Shown here piece after piece: positions 43,435 through 53,307 of a DNA stretch of 64,000 bases. The stretch covers positions 1 through 64,000 of the forward strand of contig CANFUT010000026.1 in assembly GCA_947450325.1 (NCBI GenBank). The letters are read 5' to 3'. The translations under genes and the position numbers were made by a program. This DNA comes from Flavobacteriia bacterium. GTDB lineage: Bacteria > Bacteroidota > Bacteroidia > Flavobacteriales_D > Crocinitomicaceae. The notes below the pieces were generated by a model. The model was not told where the DNA came from. It saw nothing but the letters and a program-made list of their open reading frames with translations, and did no database searches. Within the stretch, counting starts at the first letter, position 1. Every line of letters begins with the position of its first letter.

Positions 43435-45255
43435 ATGCAAACGCCAAAATCAATAGCCACTCATAATCTTCGAATTTCAAGCGTTGCGATTATTGTAATT
43501 ATTACAGTAATTGGCTATTTTACATTCAATAAAGGAATACCATTTATTTTAAATTGGGATTTATTTGGCCACCACGCTTATTTAGCAAATTTGTTTCATA
43601 ATGGAACACTTGATATTCAAGATTTGAGTTTTTTTGAAGGAATTCAAAAGCAATACCAAAATACCAACACTTTGTACCAGTTTGTGCCATTAGAAAATGG
43701 TCATTTTATGATCAAATATACTTCTGGTTGGGCGATTTTGATGACACCATTTTATACAGTTGCTGAAGTTTGGGCGAGTATTGGGAATTACCCAAAAGAT
43801 GGATTTTCATACCCTTACCAGACAATGATTGCCATTGGCGCATTTTTTTATTTCATCGCTGGGATTTTTGTGTTGCGAAAAGTTTTGACTTATTTTTTTG
43901 AAGATAAATTAATCGCTTTGTTGCTGATTTTAGTGGTTTTTGGAACCAATTTTTTCTTCATGCAATTTGCATCATTGGGAATTTCCCACAATTTGGAGTT
44001 TTTCTTGGTATCGCTTTTATTGCTTTTCACGATCCAATTTCACCAAGAAATAAATCTTAAAAATGGAATTATTCTGGGTGTGATTGTTGGTTTCATCGGA
44101 TTAGTTCGCCCTCCAGATTTAATTTTAACATTGATTCCAATAGCTTGGAATGTAAATGATTTTGGTGGGTTTTTTGGTAAAATTCGCCATTTCATTAAAT
44201 TTAGAAAGTGGGTGCTTTTTGCGACAATTTTCGCTTTTGTAGTCACCTTTTCACCGCAATTTATTTACTGGAAATTGGTTTCAGGTTCATTCGTTGTCAA
44301 TAGTTATGCAAATAATTTAGGTGAAGGTTTTGATTGGTTTATACCGTACATTTTGGAAGTACTTTTCAGCTTTAAAAAAGGTTGGTTGCTCTATACTTCA
44401 TTGATGTTTTTTGCGATTTGTGGCTTTTATTTTTGGATCAAAAAAGCACTAAATGGATTCACTTCCTTGATTGTATTTTTAATTTTCTTATACGTCGTAA
44501 GTTGTTGGACAACTTGGTGGTACGCTGAAAGTTTCAGTCAGCGCGCTTTGTTGGACATTTATCCACTGTTGACAATCGCTTTGGGGTTTTTCATTTTAAG
44601 AATCAAAGAATCTAAATTTAATTGGTTTTTCGCTGGTTTAATTTCATTGTCATTTTTGTTCAATTTGTTTCAAACCTACCAAATGACACTTGGAATCCTG
44701 CATGGTTCGAGAATCACCAAAGACTATTATTTTTCTACTTTCGGTCAGATTGGCGGAGTGACAGATTACCAAAAATCCTTGTTATCGATTGATCGTGGGA
44801 CAATGAATGAATTTGATTTTAAAGATCATAAATTCAAAAAATGTTATCAAAAGTACTTTCACTTTAAATCGGATTTTCAATTGGATAGTTTGAATCAATA
44901 TACACCAACGATTGATTTACCACCATCTAAGATTTCATCGAAGTCTTATTTTTGGGTCGTTGCACGATGGAAATATGAAGGAAAAACAGAAGATCTAAAA
45001 GGTAAATTTTTCACAATGGCAATGAAGCACGGAAATGGCTTTTACGCTTGGAGGGGCATTTCAATGGAAGAAACCATTTTCCATCTTGATACCTTAAAAA
45101 AGGAAGTATTAGTATCTTACATAACACCAAATTTCAGGAGTAAAGAGGATCTAATTCGCATCGATGTTTTCAATCAAAATGGCAAGAAATTAAAAATTTT
45201 AGGGGTGAAATTAGAAGCATACGAACCGTTGGTTGATCGAGAAAAAGATTTTTGA
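43435..45255 (+). CDS. Polytopic membrane protein, GT-C glycosyltransferase-like
   Basis: The protein has 606 residues with about ten to twelve helices in the first 430 and a soluble C-terminal part (about 435-606). After the first helix comes WDLFGHHAYLANLFHNG, reminiscent of the acidic first loop of dolichyl-phosphate-mannose-type GT39/GT83 transferases, with a later VRPPDLILTL and the QRALLDIYPLL segment. It may glycosylate lipid or protein at the outer face of the inner membrane; the assignment rests on topology and the loop only. A TATTTTCG (43420-43427) ends seven bases before the ATG. Confidence 0.7.
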   Translation: MQTPKSIATHNLRISSVAIIVIITVIGYFTFNKGIPFILNWDLFGHHAYLANLFHNGTLDIQDLSFFEGIQKQYQNTNTLYQFVPLENGHFMIKYTSGWAILMTPFYTVAEVWASIGNYPKDGFSYPYQTMIAIGAFFYFIAGIFVLRKVLTYFFEDKLIALLLILVVFGTNFFFMQFASLGISHNLEFFLVSLLLLFTIQFHQEINLKNGIILGVIVGFIGLVRPPDLILTLIPIAWNVNDFGGFFGKIRHFIKFRKWVLFATIFAFVVTFSPQFIYWKLVSGSFVVNSYANNLGEGFDWFIPYILEVLFSFKKGWLLYTSLMFFAICGFYFWIKKALNGFTSLIVFLIFLYVVSCWTTWWYAESFSQRALLDIYPLLTIALGFFILRIKESKFNWFFAGLISLSFLFNLFQTYQMTLGILHGSRITKDYYFSTFGQIGGVTDYQKSLLSIDRGTMNEFDFKDHKFKKCYQKYFHFKSDFQLDSLNQYTPTIDLPPSKISSKSYFWVVARWKYEGKTEDLKGKFFTMAMKHGNGFYAWRGISMEETIFHLDTLKKEVLVSYITPNFRSKEDLIRIDVFNQNGKKLKILGVKLEAYEPLVDREKDF

Positions 45256-45354
45256 ATGCTAAATTCACTTGCGTATCAGTCTAAAGCAGTGTTAGAAAGT
45301 ATTAATATTCCTTTCGATATACATTGATTTTCAATTTTGTAGAGTGTTTAAATC

Positions 45355-45383
45355 GTCTAAAGTCTAGAGTCTTGGGTCTAAAA
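45355..45383. repeat. GTCT-rich repeat tract between convergent genes
   Basis: Four GTCTA/GTCTT units in 29 bases (GTCTAAAGTCTAGAGTCTTG, then GGTCTAAAA). It resembles the tract at 3221-3259 and, like it, lies between two convergent genes. No strong hairpin is seen here. Confidence 0.45.
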
Positions 45384-45384
45384 A

Positions 45385-46632
45385 TCATTTCGCCGTTGGT
45401 CTAAAAATCCCTTTTTCACTTAGCAACAAGATACAAGCTTCATTGTAGTGATTGCAGCCCAAAATTTTAGATTCTTCAGGGAATTCCGGATAAGTAACTC
45501 TTCCGCCCAAAGCGATTCTTCCATCAGACAATTGAATCCCACAGTGAAATTCTGAACTTGTTGGTTTTGCAGTCATCGCCAATGGAGTTAAGTCAGCATC
45601 TGGTGAATCTTTGGCATTCATTTCATCTGCTACAATAACTTTTAGAGAATCATCTAAAATCACCCAATTTCCTTTGCTAATGATGAATCTTCGGTCGTAG
45701 ACTTGAAAGTGCGTACCATACAAGATGGTATTTCCATTTTTCAATAAAAATTGACCATTCGATTTGATATTCTCAATTTTTGCCTCACTTATCAAATTTC
45801 CTTTGTTGTCGAATTTCCAAATTTGTGTCCAACAAGTTCCCATTTTATTGTTGCGATAAGCTGCTGAAAAAAGTACATTGTTGTGTTTGTCTAAACTAAT
45901 TTTAAGATTTTCAAATGTTTTGTCGATTTTTGGGAAATTTGTCCAACGTTCATTGCCTAATGAGTCAAATGCATAAACAAAAGGTGTTATTGAATCATCA
46001 ATTACTTTAATTCCTGTAATGAAGAAATTTTTATTTTTATCCAACACAGCATTCATACACATTTCTGTGTATTTCGATTCATGCACACCAAATGGAGTAG
46101 AAGAATAAGTTTCATTTGGTGTTTTAATGAAGTTTAAATTGAAAATTTTACTGCCAGTTTTTCTAACAGACTGAATGATAAAAGTGTGTGTCTTAGAATA
46201 GGGAAGTACTTCGCCGTAAACTACAGAATTCTCAGTTTCGATTGATTCAAACGTTGCTTTCGTATCTTTTCCAATGGTTTGGGCATACATTTTAGAAATC
46301 CCTCCAACAGTACTATTCATGCCGTAAAGTCTGTTGGTGGTTGCATTGACAGGAATAATTCGTTTTACATTGTTGGCATCTTTATTAAAATGTATTTTTC
46401 GGATTAATAGTCCTTTACTGTTCGTTTCCATTAAAAATGGAGCCGTTTTCGACAACTTTTCATCTTTTGATTCGCCGAATAACATCAATTTTTTTCCTGC
46501 AGTTTCTTGTATGTCTTTGATTTGTTTGTGCACCATTCCAGGCACGGTGTCTTTCAAAAGAAAAAAGCCTAATTGACTGAAAGAAAAGTTACTTGAAAGT
46601 AAAATGATGAAGAAAATACAAAAACGTTTCAT
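45385..46632 (-). CDS. Exported protein with propeller-like repeats, unknown function
   Basis: The protein has 415 residues with a signal peptide (1-19, ending SFSQ). The mature part has repeated beta-rich segments of the form seen in WD40/PQQ-like propellers (FVYAFDSLGNERW, WKFDNKGNLISEAKI, FQVYDRRFIISKGNWVILDDSL). It has no sorting domain at the C-terminus and no lipobox. It is probably periplasmic and does binding rather than catalysis. It lies downstream of valS on the same strand but beyond the valS terminator. Confidence 0.7.
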   Translation of the reverse strand: MKRFCIFFIILLSSNFSFSQLGFFLLKDTVPGMVHKQIKDIQETAGKKLMLFGESKDEKLSKTAPFLMETNSKGLLIRKIHFNKDANNVKRIIPVNATTNRLYGMNSTVGGISKMYAQTIGKDTKATFESIETENSVVYGEVLPYSKTHTFIIQSVRKTGSKIFNLNFIKTPNETYSSTPFGVHESKYTEMCMNAVLDKNKNFFITGIKVIDDSITPFVYAFDSLGNERWTNFPKIDKTFENLKISLDKHNNVLFSAAYRNNKMGTCWTQIWKFDNKGNLISEAKIENIKSNGQFLLKNGNTILYGTHFQVYDRRFIISKGNWVILDDSLKVIVADEMNAKDSPDADLTPLAMTAKPTSSEFHCGIQLSDGRIALGGRVTYPEFPEESKILGCNHYNEACILLLSEKGIFRPTAK

Positions 46633-46699
46633 GGTATTAATTTATAGGGTAAAAGTAATTGATTCTTTGAAATGATTATTTTTTTAAATTCCTTTTAAC

Positions 46700-46732
46700 A
46701 AAAAAAACGCAGTACCATGAGTAACTGCGTTT
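46700..46732 (-). terminator. Intrinsic terminator of valS
   Basis: AAACGCAGT (46705-46713) pairs with ACTGCGTTT (46724-46732), 9 base pairs with a 10-base loop, followed on the minus strand by a T-run. Confidence 0.88.
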
Positions 46733-46751
46733 CATACTAATTAACTTAAAA

Positions 46752-49379
46752 TTATTGTAAACCAGCTAATTTCTCTTCCAAAATGGCAATTTTTTGGCGA
46801 GCATCAGCTTCTTTTTTGCGTTCATTTTCCAAAACTTGCTCCGGCGCACCAGATACGAATTTCTCATTTTTCAATTTTTTCAAAACTGAAGTTAAAAATC
46901 CTTGCGTATACGTCAATTCTTCTTCCAATTTCGCGCGTTCTGCATCTAAATCAATATTGTCACCAAATGGAATGAAATATTCATTTGAATTTACCAAGAA
47001 TGAATATGCATTGTTGATTTTTTCAGAAACATATTCCAATTGACTTAAATTTCCCATTTTGACGATCACTGAATCAAAACTTGCATCGGATTCTTGGTTC
47101 TTTTTCACAAACAAATCCATTTTGATTTTCGTCGCGATGTTGTTTTGTTTGCGAATATTTCGAATGTTGGTGATGATTTCTTCCGCTTTCGTGAATTCCG
47201 TCAACACTTTTTCATCCTTCTTTTCAATCGTCGGCCATGAAGCGATGATGATGTCTTCGCCCGTTTTGCGTTCACGAATCAAATGCCAAATTTCTTCAGC
47301 AATAAATGGCGTAAATGGTTGAATAATTTTCAAAATTTTCTCAAAAAATCCTTTCGTTGCTTCCAATGTCAATGCATCAATTGGTTGTTCATAACCAGGT
47401 TTGATCATTTCTAGGTACCAAGAACAGAAATCGTCCCAAACCAATTTGTACGTGGACATCAACGCTTCAGAAATTCTGAATTTATCGAATGAATCGTTGA
47501 TTTCAGCCAATTGTTGATTGAATTTCGTGTCAAACCATTCAATTGCTTTAATCGAAGCTTTTGGTTGTTCGATGTCGCGAACTTCCCAATTGCTCACCAA
47601 ACGGAATGCATTCCAAATCTTATTGGTGAAATTTCTTCCTTGCTCACATTGACTCGTATCAAAAGGCAAATCGTTTCCAGCTGGTGAAGAAATCAAAATT
47701 CCCATTCTCACGCCATCTGCACCAAATTTTTCAACCAATTCAATTGGATCTGGAGAATTTCCAAGCGATTTAGACATTTTACGGCCTAATTTATCACGCA
47801 CAATTCCTGTGTAATACACATTTTTGAAAGGAATATCTCCCAAATATTCATATCCAGCAATAATCATTCTCGCCACCCAGAAAAACATAATTTCTGGCGC
47901 AGTTACTAAGTCATTGGTCGGATAATAATATTTAATCTCTTCATTTCCTGGACGAGTCAAGCCGTTGAAAACCGAAATTGGCCACAACCAACTTGAAAAC
48001 CAAGTATCCAATACATCTTCGTCTTGTTTCAATTCAGATGCAGTAATCGATCTTCCAGTTTTTTCTGAAGCAATAATAATCGCTTCTTCAATTGTTTTGG
48101 CAACTACATAATCATTCGGACCGGCACCAAAATACCATGCAGGAATTTGATGTCCCCACCAAAGTTGGCGAGAAATACACCAATCCTTCACATTTTCCAT
48201 CCAGTGGCGATACGTATTTTTGAACTTTTCAGGATGAAAATTGATATTTCCATTCATTACATTGTCCAAAGCAGGCTGTGCCAATTCTTTCATGCTCACA
48301 AACCATTGCAATGACAATTTCGGTTCAATTACCGCGTCTGTTCTTTCAGAAAAGCCAATCTTATTGATATGGTCTTCGGTTTTCACCAAATAACCTTTGT
48401 CATACAATTCTTTTTCAATTGCTTTACGTACATCAAAACGATCTTGACCTGCATAATGCAGACCTAATTCGTTCAATGTACCATTGTCGTTGAAAATATC
48501 AAGCGTTTCTAAATTGTGTTTTTTGCCAAGTTCGTAATCGTTTGTGTCGTGCGCAGGTGTAACTTTCAAACAACCAGTTCCAAACTCCATATCCACGTAT
48601 TCATCTTGGATAATTGGAATCACTCGATTCGAAATTGGAACGATGGCGCTTTTACCATGTAAATGTTTGAAACGATCGTCGTTCGGATTGATACAAATTG
48701 CAGTATCACCCAAAATAGTTTCTGGACGCGTTGTTGCAATTGTCAACCATTCATCTTCGCTACCAGAAATTTTATATCGAACGTAAAATAATTTCGAATT
48801 AACTTCTTTGTGAATTACTTCTTCATCAGAAAGTGCAGTCAAAGCTTCAGGGTCCCAATTGACCATTCGAACGCTTCGGTAAATTTTACCTTTTTTATAT
48901 AGGTCGATAAAAACATCCAAAACAGATTGCGAATATTCAGGATCCATCGTGAAGCTAGTTCGCTCCCAATCACAAGAACAACCTAACTTTTTCAATTGCT
49001 CTAAAATGATTCCACCATGTTTGTCTTTCCATTCGAAAGCGTGCTTCAGAAATTCGTCACGTGTGAGATCAGATTTTTTGATTCCTTCTTTGCGTAATTT
49101 TTGAACAACTTTTGCTTCCGTTGCAATGGATGCATGATCTGTCCCTGGAACCCAACATGCATTTTTGCCAAGCATTCTTGCACGACGAACCAATACATCT
49201 TGAATTGTATTGTTCAACATGTGACCCATGTGCAGAATTCCTGTTACGTTTGGCGGAGGAATGACGACGGTATATGCTTCGCGACCATCTGGTTCAGAAT
49301 GAAAATAACCTTTTTCCATCCAGTAAGCATACCATTTTTCCTCTGCCTTAACAGGCTCATACATTTTTGGGATTTCCAT
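46752..49379 (-). CDS. valS: Valine-tRNA ligase
   Basis: The class I aminoacyl-tRNA synthetase has 875 residues. The HIGH motif appears as [14 protein letters not shown], the KMSKS motif as [12 protein letters not shown], and the CP1 editing domain is marked by [16 protein letters not shown] and [13 protein letters not shown]. The C-terminal anticodon domain and the Val-specific coiled-coil arm (about 810-875) are complete. A TATCTTTA (49402-49409, one mismatch to the -7 box) fits a 19-base leader. A short direct repeat, TTTGCGAAAG (49418-49427, 49432-49441), lies upstream. Confidence 0.97.
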   Translation of the reverse strand: MEIPKMYEPVKAEEKWYAYWMEKGYFHSEPDGREAYTVVIPPPNVTGILHMGHMLNNTIQDVLVRRARMLGKNACWVPGTDHASIATEAKVVQKLRKEGIKKSDLTRDEFLKHAFEWKDKHGGIILEQLKKLGCSCDWERTSFTMDPEYSQSVLDVFIDLYKKGKIYRSVRMVNWDPEALTALSDEEVIHKEVNSKLFYVRYKISGSEDEWLTIATTRPETILGDTAICINPNDDRFKHLHGKSAIVPISNRVIPIIQDEYVDMEFGTGCLKVTPAHDTNDYELGKKHNLETLDIFNDNGTLNELGLHYAGQDRFDVRKAIEKELYDKGYLVKTEDHINKIGFSERTDAVIEPKLSLQWFVSMKELAQPALDNVMNGNINFHPEKFKNTYRHWMENVKDWCISRQLWWGHQIPAWYFGAGPNDYVVAKTIEEAIIIASEKTGRSITASELKQDEDVLDTWFSSWLWPISVFNGLTRPGNEEIKYYYPTNDLVTAPEIMFFWVARMIIAGYEYLGDIPFKNVYYTGIVRDKLGRKMSKSLGNSPDPIELVEKFGADGVRMGILISSPAGNDLPFDTSQCEQGRNFTNKIWNAFRLVSNWEVRDIEQPKASIKAIEWFDTKFNQQLAEINDSFDKFRISEALMSTYKLVWDDFCSWYLEMIKPGYEQPIDALTLEATKGFFEKILKIIQPFTPFIAEEIWHLIRERKTGEDIIIASWPTIEKKDEKVLTEFTKAEEIITNIRNIRKQNNIATKIKMDLFVKKNQESDASFDSVIVKMGNLSQLEYVSEKINNAYSFLVNSNEYFIPFGDNIDLDAERAKLEEELTYTQGFLTSVLKKLKNEKFVSGAPEQVLENERKKEADARQKIAILEEKLAGLQ

Positions 49380-49548
49380 GATTTTTGTAAATTTTTGAGT
49401 GTAAAGATAAGGAGAATTTTGCGAAAGTGTGTTTGCGAAAGATTGGAAGTTATCAGATAGGAATTAGCGTGCACTTAAAAAGTCAATCTCGTATTTATAG
49501 AAATTGATTTGGAGAATTTAGACAAGTAATTTTGATTCAAAAAATCCG

Positions 49549-51678
49549 TCATTCTTCTTCAATAATTTTTGCACTCAATTTTTTTATTTCAGAAGCGATT
49601 TGAACCAAGTTGTTACAAAGTTCAATTTGATTGTTTTGAAGCGTTGATTTTGTGTCAATATTTAATGATAATTCCACTTCAACTAAAGCTTTATTAAAAT
49701 AAGCATAACTCTCTTTCATTAAGTTAAATGACTTTCTTATTTCTCTAATCTCTTTGTCGCTAAACTGAGGTTTATCATCTTTCATTATATAGGAGATAGA
49801 AGCGACATTTGATGCGAACAAATTGTTTAATAGAATGAATTTATTAGCTTCATTTACATGTTGTTGCTTTCTTTTTGGTTCATTTAACATTCGCTGGAAA
49901 GCAGAGCTTAAATTTGAGGTGCTCACATACATTTCTTTACGTGAAAGTCTATATTTAAGTTGAGTATTCAAATCATCTGTTTTATAATTGATTACACTTT
50001 GAAGATAGTTCATATTTTTTTGAATCATTTCAGACATCATTTTCTTAATTTGAAAAGATTCCCAGCTTGGAAGGATAAAATAACTTGCCAAAGAAGCGAT
50101 TCCAGCGCCAATAAATGTATCTAAAATTCGTTCTTTTACCAATAAAATTTCATTGTTTTGACCGATAAAATCAAACATTAAAAGGATGAATGGAGTCATG
50201 AAAAAGACACTAACAACATATTTTATTCGAGCAAAACTGTAGGTTAAAATCATAAAAATTAGCAATAACCAAAACTTAAAATTGAGATCTTTTACGAAAA
50301 ATAAAATCAAAATCCCGAGTAATCCGCCGGCAACAGTTCCGACAATTCTTTCATAATTTCGCTTTTTTGTTTGACTAAAAGCAGGTTTTAAAATGACCAA
50401 AATCGTTAACAAAATCCAATAGCTAAATTGTCCAGTGTAAAAATTTCTGGCAAAAATAAATGCGATTAAACACACAATTGCAACGCGAAATGAATGTCTA
50501 AAAATGGAAGATTTGAAGGTTAAATTTTCTCCAAAAAGTTTCCAATCGAGTTGTTGATGTGTTGCCAAAGTGTGAATTTCATTTTTTCGCGCGTCTGGAA
50601 CATTTGTTTTTGATTGGTGATAAGCGTACATTTTTTCCACCCGTTGCGTCATGTTTCTTAAGTTCACGAGGATCTTTTTTAAGCTCACAGTTTGGATACC
50701 TTTTTGGTCTAAAGCGTCAATTTGAGATTTAATCCCAACCAATAAATCAGCAGTCAAAGGGATTTTTTTTGGCGTTTCATGATTGTGAATACAAAGTCCG
50801 ATGTACTTTAATTCTTCACTCAGGTTAAAAATTGTCTTTTGAAAATTGGTTAATATTTTGGTTGAATCATATTCATTGTGCAGTACATCGTAATTCTGAT
50901 GGCTTTCCATCGCATGCTCATATAAATCAACGACATCGATAAATGACATGATTAATAAATTGCCTTGCGGACTAGAATCTTTGAGTAATTTTCTTGTTTT
51001 AAATAGTATTTCTCTTACGTTCTCTTGCGCTTGATTTACTAAAATTTGCTGATCGATAAGCGCTCGTTGATTGATTTCTTTGTTGTTTTTCGAATCGTAA
51101 AAGTCGCTCTTAATCTTGATGTATTTCGCAATTTCGAAGATACATTCACCTAGCATTTGTTCTGCAGGACGATAAGGTAAAACCTGGGTAAGTGTCATGC
51201 TAAACAGCAAATACCAAACACCTCCAGAAACCAAAAGTAAGGCATGAATGAGCGTTTGAGTTGGATTTAAATGTTGGTCAATTCCAACAATCATTACCAA
51301 AAGCGCTGCGATTCCAACAGATGAAGCGCGTGCACCATAAATAGTAAACATCGAGAATACAAAGCAAAATACTGGGATTTCAATCGCGAGAAGAATGCCA
51401 AATCTATTCGTAAACCCAATAATTATTGCCATAATGAAAATGAAAACATTGGCGGTAATCATTGCATTTCTTTTGTGAGAAATAGCTCCCGGATTATCTG
51501 TGATGCTTACAAATAAAGCTCCCAAGGAAATGGTGATTCCAATTTGAAGTTGATCGAGTTGGTAACATATAATAGAAGGAAGAATTACCCCCAAAGTTAT
51601 TTTGAGTCCGTCGTAAAAGTATTGACTGAGAAGAAATTGCTTGAAGCTTGAGACAGATTTTGAAATCGGTAATTGCAT
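49549..51678 (-). CDS. FUSC-family (YccS/YhfK-like) membrane protein
   Basis: The protein is about 709 residues. Two blocks of hydrophobic helices (about 20-175 and 395-530) are separated and followed by soluble helical regions, the layout of YccS/YhfK and aromatic-acid exporter proteins with FUSC domains. The second block contains RNYERIVGTVAGGLLGILIL, the conserved FUSC segment R...R..GT..G...G. It probably exports aromatic or other organic acids; the substrate is unknown. ATG 51678 comes three bases after an exact -7 box, so the message may be leaderless; no other start is available until residue 70 or so. Confidence 0.85.
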   Translation of the reverse strand: MQLPISKSVSSFKQFLLSQYFYDGLKITLGVILPSIICYQLDQLQIGITISLGALFVSITDNPGAISHKRNAMITANVFIFIMAIIIGFTNRFGILLAIEIPVFCFVFSMFTIYGARASSVGIAALLVMIVGIDQHLNPTQTLIHALLLVSGGVWYLLFSMTLTQVLPYRPAEQMLGECIFEIAKYIKIKSDFYDSKNNKEINQRALIDQQILVNQAQENVREILFKTRKLLKDSSPQGNLLIMSFIDVVDLYEHAMESHQNYDVLHNEYDSTKILTNFQKTIFNLSEELKYIGLCIHNHETPKKIPLTADLLVGIKSQIDALDQKGIQTVSLKKILVNLRNMTQRVEKMYAYHQSKTNVPDARKNEIHTLATHQQLDWKLFGENLTFKSSIFRHSFRVAIVCLIAFIFARNFYTGQFSYWILLTILVILKPAFSQTKKRNYERIVGTVAGGLLGILILFFVKDLNFKFWLLLIFMILTYSFARIKYVVSVFFMTPFILLMFDFIGQNNEILLVKERILDTFIGAGIASLASYFILPSWESFQIKKMMSEMIQKNMNYLQSVINYKTDDLNTQLKYRLSRKEMYVSTSNLSSAFQRMLNEPKRKQQHVNEANKFILLNNLFASNVASISYIMKDDKPQFSDKEIREIRKSFNLMKESYAYFNKALVEVELSLNIDTKSTLQNNQIELCNNLVQIASEIKKLSAKIIEEE

Positions 51679-51681
51679 GTG

Positions 51682-51689
51682 CAAAGATA
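51682..51689 (-). promoter_or_regulatory. -7 box (TATCTTTG) directly abutting the FUSC start codon
   Basis: The minus-strand sequence is TATCTTTG-CAC-ATG. With the usual four-base step from the G of the box to the first transcribed base, transcription starts on the A of the ATG (51678). Confidence 0.5.
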
Positions 51690-51804
51690 GGAATGAAGTT
51701 CTGATTTTACAGGTGATTGTGGCGATTTTTAAGTTTTGTTAACTTCAAAATCAAAATAAATTAAACAATTTTATTTAGAATGATTCTTTGTAAGAGAAAA
51801 GTTA

Positions 51805-51812
51805 TATCTTTG
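51805..51812 (+). promoter_or_regulatory. Bacteroidota -7 box (TATCTTTG) for the Cys-rich miniprotein
   Basis: Exact TAnnTTTG. It predicts a start near 51816 and an 18-base leader to ATG 51834. Confidence 0.55.
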
Positions 51813-51833
51813 TGATGTCCAAAAATAGAACAG

Positions 51834-51977
51834 ATGCAACAACAAGTTTTACCGATTTCTCAGGATGTTTATAGTCAATCAATGACTTGTAGTAATTGTA
51901 GTTGCGGTAAGAAAAAGGATTGTTGCAAAAAATACAAGAAAAAGGGCGTTCATTGTAAAAAATGTCCAAAATTGTAA
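51834..51977 (+). CDS. 47-residue cysteine- and lysine-rich miniprotein
   Basis: An ATG to TAA frame of 47 codons. Seven of the last 29 residues are cysteines, arranged CSNCSC (19, 22, 24), CC (30, 31) and CKKC (41, 44), with eleven or so lysines between them. This would suit binding of zinc, copper or iron-sulfur, or nucleic acid, much like a small zinc ribbon or metallothionein; no named family is recognised. There is no signal peptide. An exact -7 box precedes it at the ideal distance, and a second box separates it from the beta-barrel gene 42 bases downstream. It is too short for a default gene search and is easily missed. Confidence 0.72.
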   Translation: MQQQVLPISQDVYSQSMTCSNCSCGKKKDCCKKYKKKGVHCKKCPKL

Positions 51978-51993
51978 TCACTCAAAAATGCCT

Positions 51994-52001
51994 TATATTT
52001 G
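51994..52001 (+). promoter_or_regulatory. Bacteroidota -7 box (TATATTTG) for the 52020 unit
   Basis: Exact TAnnTTTG. It predicts a start near 52005 and a 15-base leader to ATG 52020. The TTG at 51999, which opens the longest frame, lies within it. Confidence 0.5.
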
Positions 52002-52019
52002 AAAGGAAATTCTCTTTCA

Positions 52020-52523
52020 ATGCGTTTATTGTTCGTCTTTTTATTCCTTTCATTTTTTCAAATTTCAGCCCAAACTGAAAAGAAATCGTTAGTTGGCGCA
52101 ACATTTCAGTATAATTCAATGGACTTTTTTTTAACAGGAAATTACTTTCGTCAGTTACAAAAATTAGAGTATACTGCTGGATTTGGAATTGGAATTAACA
52201 GAACTTTTTTTCAAAAGCGATTTTTCCCAATGATTGGAATTTCAGGAAGTTATTATTTTTTGAATCGTTCAAAATTTCAACTCGGACCAACAATCTTGTT
52301 TCAGGGTAGTGTGTTGAAAGTGAATAGACAGACGAAATATTTAAACTATTACAATCAATTATTTGCAGGCTACACATTTGCGTTTGGGAATAGGTTGAAG
52401 GTTTATCAATCAACATTTTATGGTGTTAATTTTGAAAATTATTACAGTTTGTTTTGGGATCGCTACAAGATGAAAAACAGTTTCAATTTTTCAGTTCAAA
52501 TTGGTTTGAAGTATGCGTTATAA
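52020..52523 (+). CDS. Small outer-membrane beta-barrel-like protein
   Basis: The protein has 167 residues with a signal peptide (1-18, ending SAQ). The mature part is rich in alternating aromatic/polar strands with glycine turns (TAGFGIGINRTFF, PMIGISGSYYF, LFAGYTFAFGNRL) and ends in a strand (VQIGLKYAL). This is the pattern of an eight-stranded barrel in the outer membrane. The function is unknown. It overlaps the next gene by 11 bases, forming a unit with the GDPD-like lipoprotein and SUI1. Confidence 0.75.
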   Translation: MRLLFVFLFLSFFQISAQTEKKSLVGATFQYNSMDFFLTGNYFRQLQKLEYTAGFGIGINRTFFQKRFFPMIGISGSYYFLNRSKFQLGPTILFQGSVLKVNRQTKYLNYYNQLFAGYTFAFGNRLKVYQSTFYGVNFENYYSLFWDRYKMKNSFNFSVQIGLKYAL

Positions 52524-53307
52524 CATTTTGATTTTCTTGTTGTTAATATTTTCGTGTCAGAAAAAAGAAGATTTTTCAGATGTTAAAATCATTGCGCACG
52601 CGGCTAGTGGTTTAGAAAATCAAAACGCAATTTTTCACGATAATTCCAAAGAAGCGGTACAATTGTCATTAGAAACGGTTGGTTGTGATGGCGTTGAGTT
52701 GGATGTACAATTATCAGCTTCGAATCGTTTGTGGTTTTTTCACGATCAAACAATGGACAATGAAACCAATTCAAAGGGTTGTATAGCTTCTAAAAATGAT
52801 TCAGATTTAGAGGCTGTTACCTATAAGTCATTGAAGAAAGAAAAGCTTTTGTCTATGCAAAATTTACCAGTAAATTATTTTGACAAACAAGTTTTGATGT
52901 TAGACGTACGTCATTACGATTTATGTAGTGGGCAAAACGTAGATGAAATACTATTTATCAAAGAGATAGCTGATTTTACAAGCTTTTACAATGGACAAAT
53001 CGAAGTGATAGTGTTGTTGAGCAATCCTGAATGGCTAGAAAAATTTAAAGAATTGCCTTTCAAAGTGTACTATTCCGGAGGAGATTTTGCTGATGCTGAC
53101 CAAAAGTTGAACGCTTATAATTTTGATGGTGTGGTAATTAAAAATGAATATATTTCCAAAGACCAAGTCGGTGCATTGCAAGAAGCAGGAAAAAAAGTGA
53201 TTATCTTTGAAGTCAGATCACCTAAAGGAATTAAAAGTGCATTGAAAAAGCATCCGAATTATTTGGTGACTGATGATTTAAGAGCAACAATTATAGAGAA
53301 ATATTGA
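52513..53307 (+). CDS. Glycerophosphodiester phosphodiesterase-like lipoprotein
   Basis: The protein has 264 residues. A lipoprotein signal (MRYNILIFLLLIFSC) is followed by a TIM-barrel GDPD domain: IIAHAASG, DGVELDVQLSA (metal-binding Glu and Asp) and WFFHDQTMD (catalytic His). The usual HRG at the first catalytic strand reads HAASG, so the Arg that contacts phosphate is missing, and PEN reads HDN. Either this is a variant subfamily with another phosphodiester substrate or it is less active. It would face the periplasm or surface. SUI1 starts in its stop codon (TGATG). Confidence 0.78.
   Translation: MRYNILIFLLLIFSCQKKEDFSDVKIIAHAASGLENQNAIFHDNSKEAVQLSLETVGCDGVELDVQLSASNRLWFFHDQTMDNETNSKGCIASKNDSDLEAVTYKSLKKEKLLSMQNLPVNYFDKQVLMLDVRHYDLCSGQNVDEILFIKEIADFTSFYNGQIEVIVLLSNPEWLEKFKELPFKVYYSGGDFADADQKLNAYNFDGVVIKNEYISKDQVGALQEAGKKVIIFEVRSPKGIKSALKKHPNYLVTDDLRATIIEKY

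Noticed and set aside
49418-49441. Direct repeat TTTGCGAAAG x2 upstream of valS as a regulatory site
   Set aside because: Only ten bases, not palindromic, and it lies upstream of the probable promoter box without further support.
49101-49460. 119-codon plus-strand frame opposite the start of valS
   Set aside because: Cysteine- and Phe-rich shadow of valS; no promoter, no signal peptide, and valS motifs are certain.
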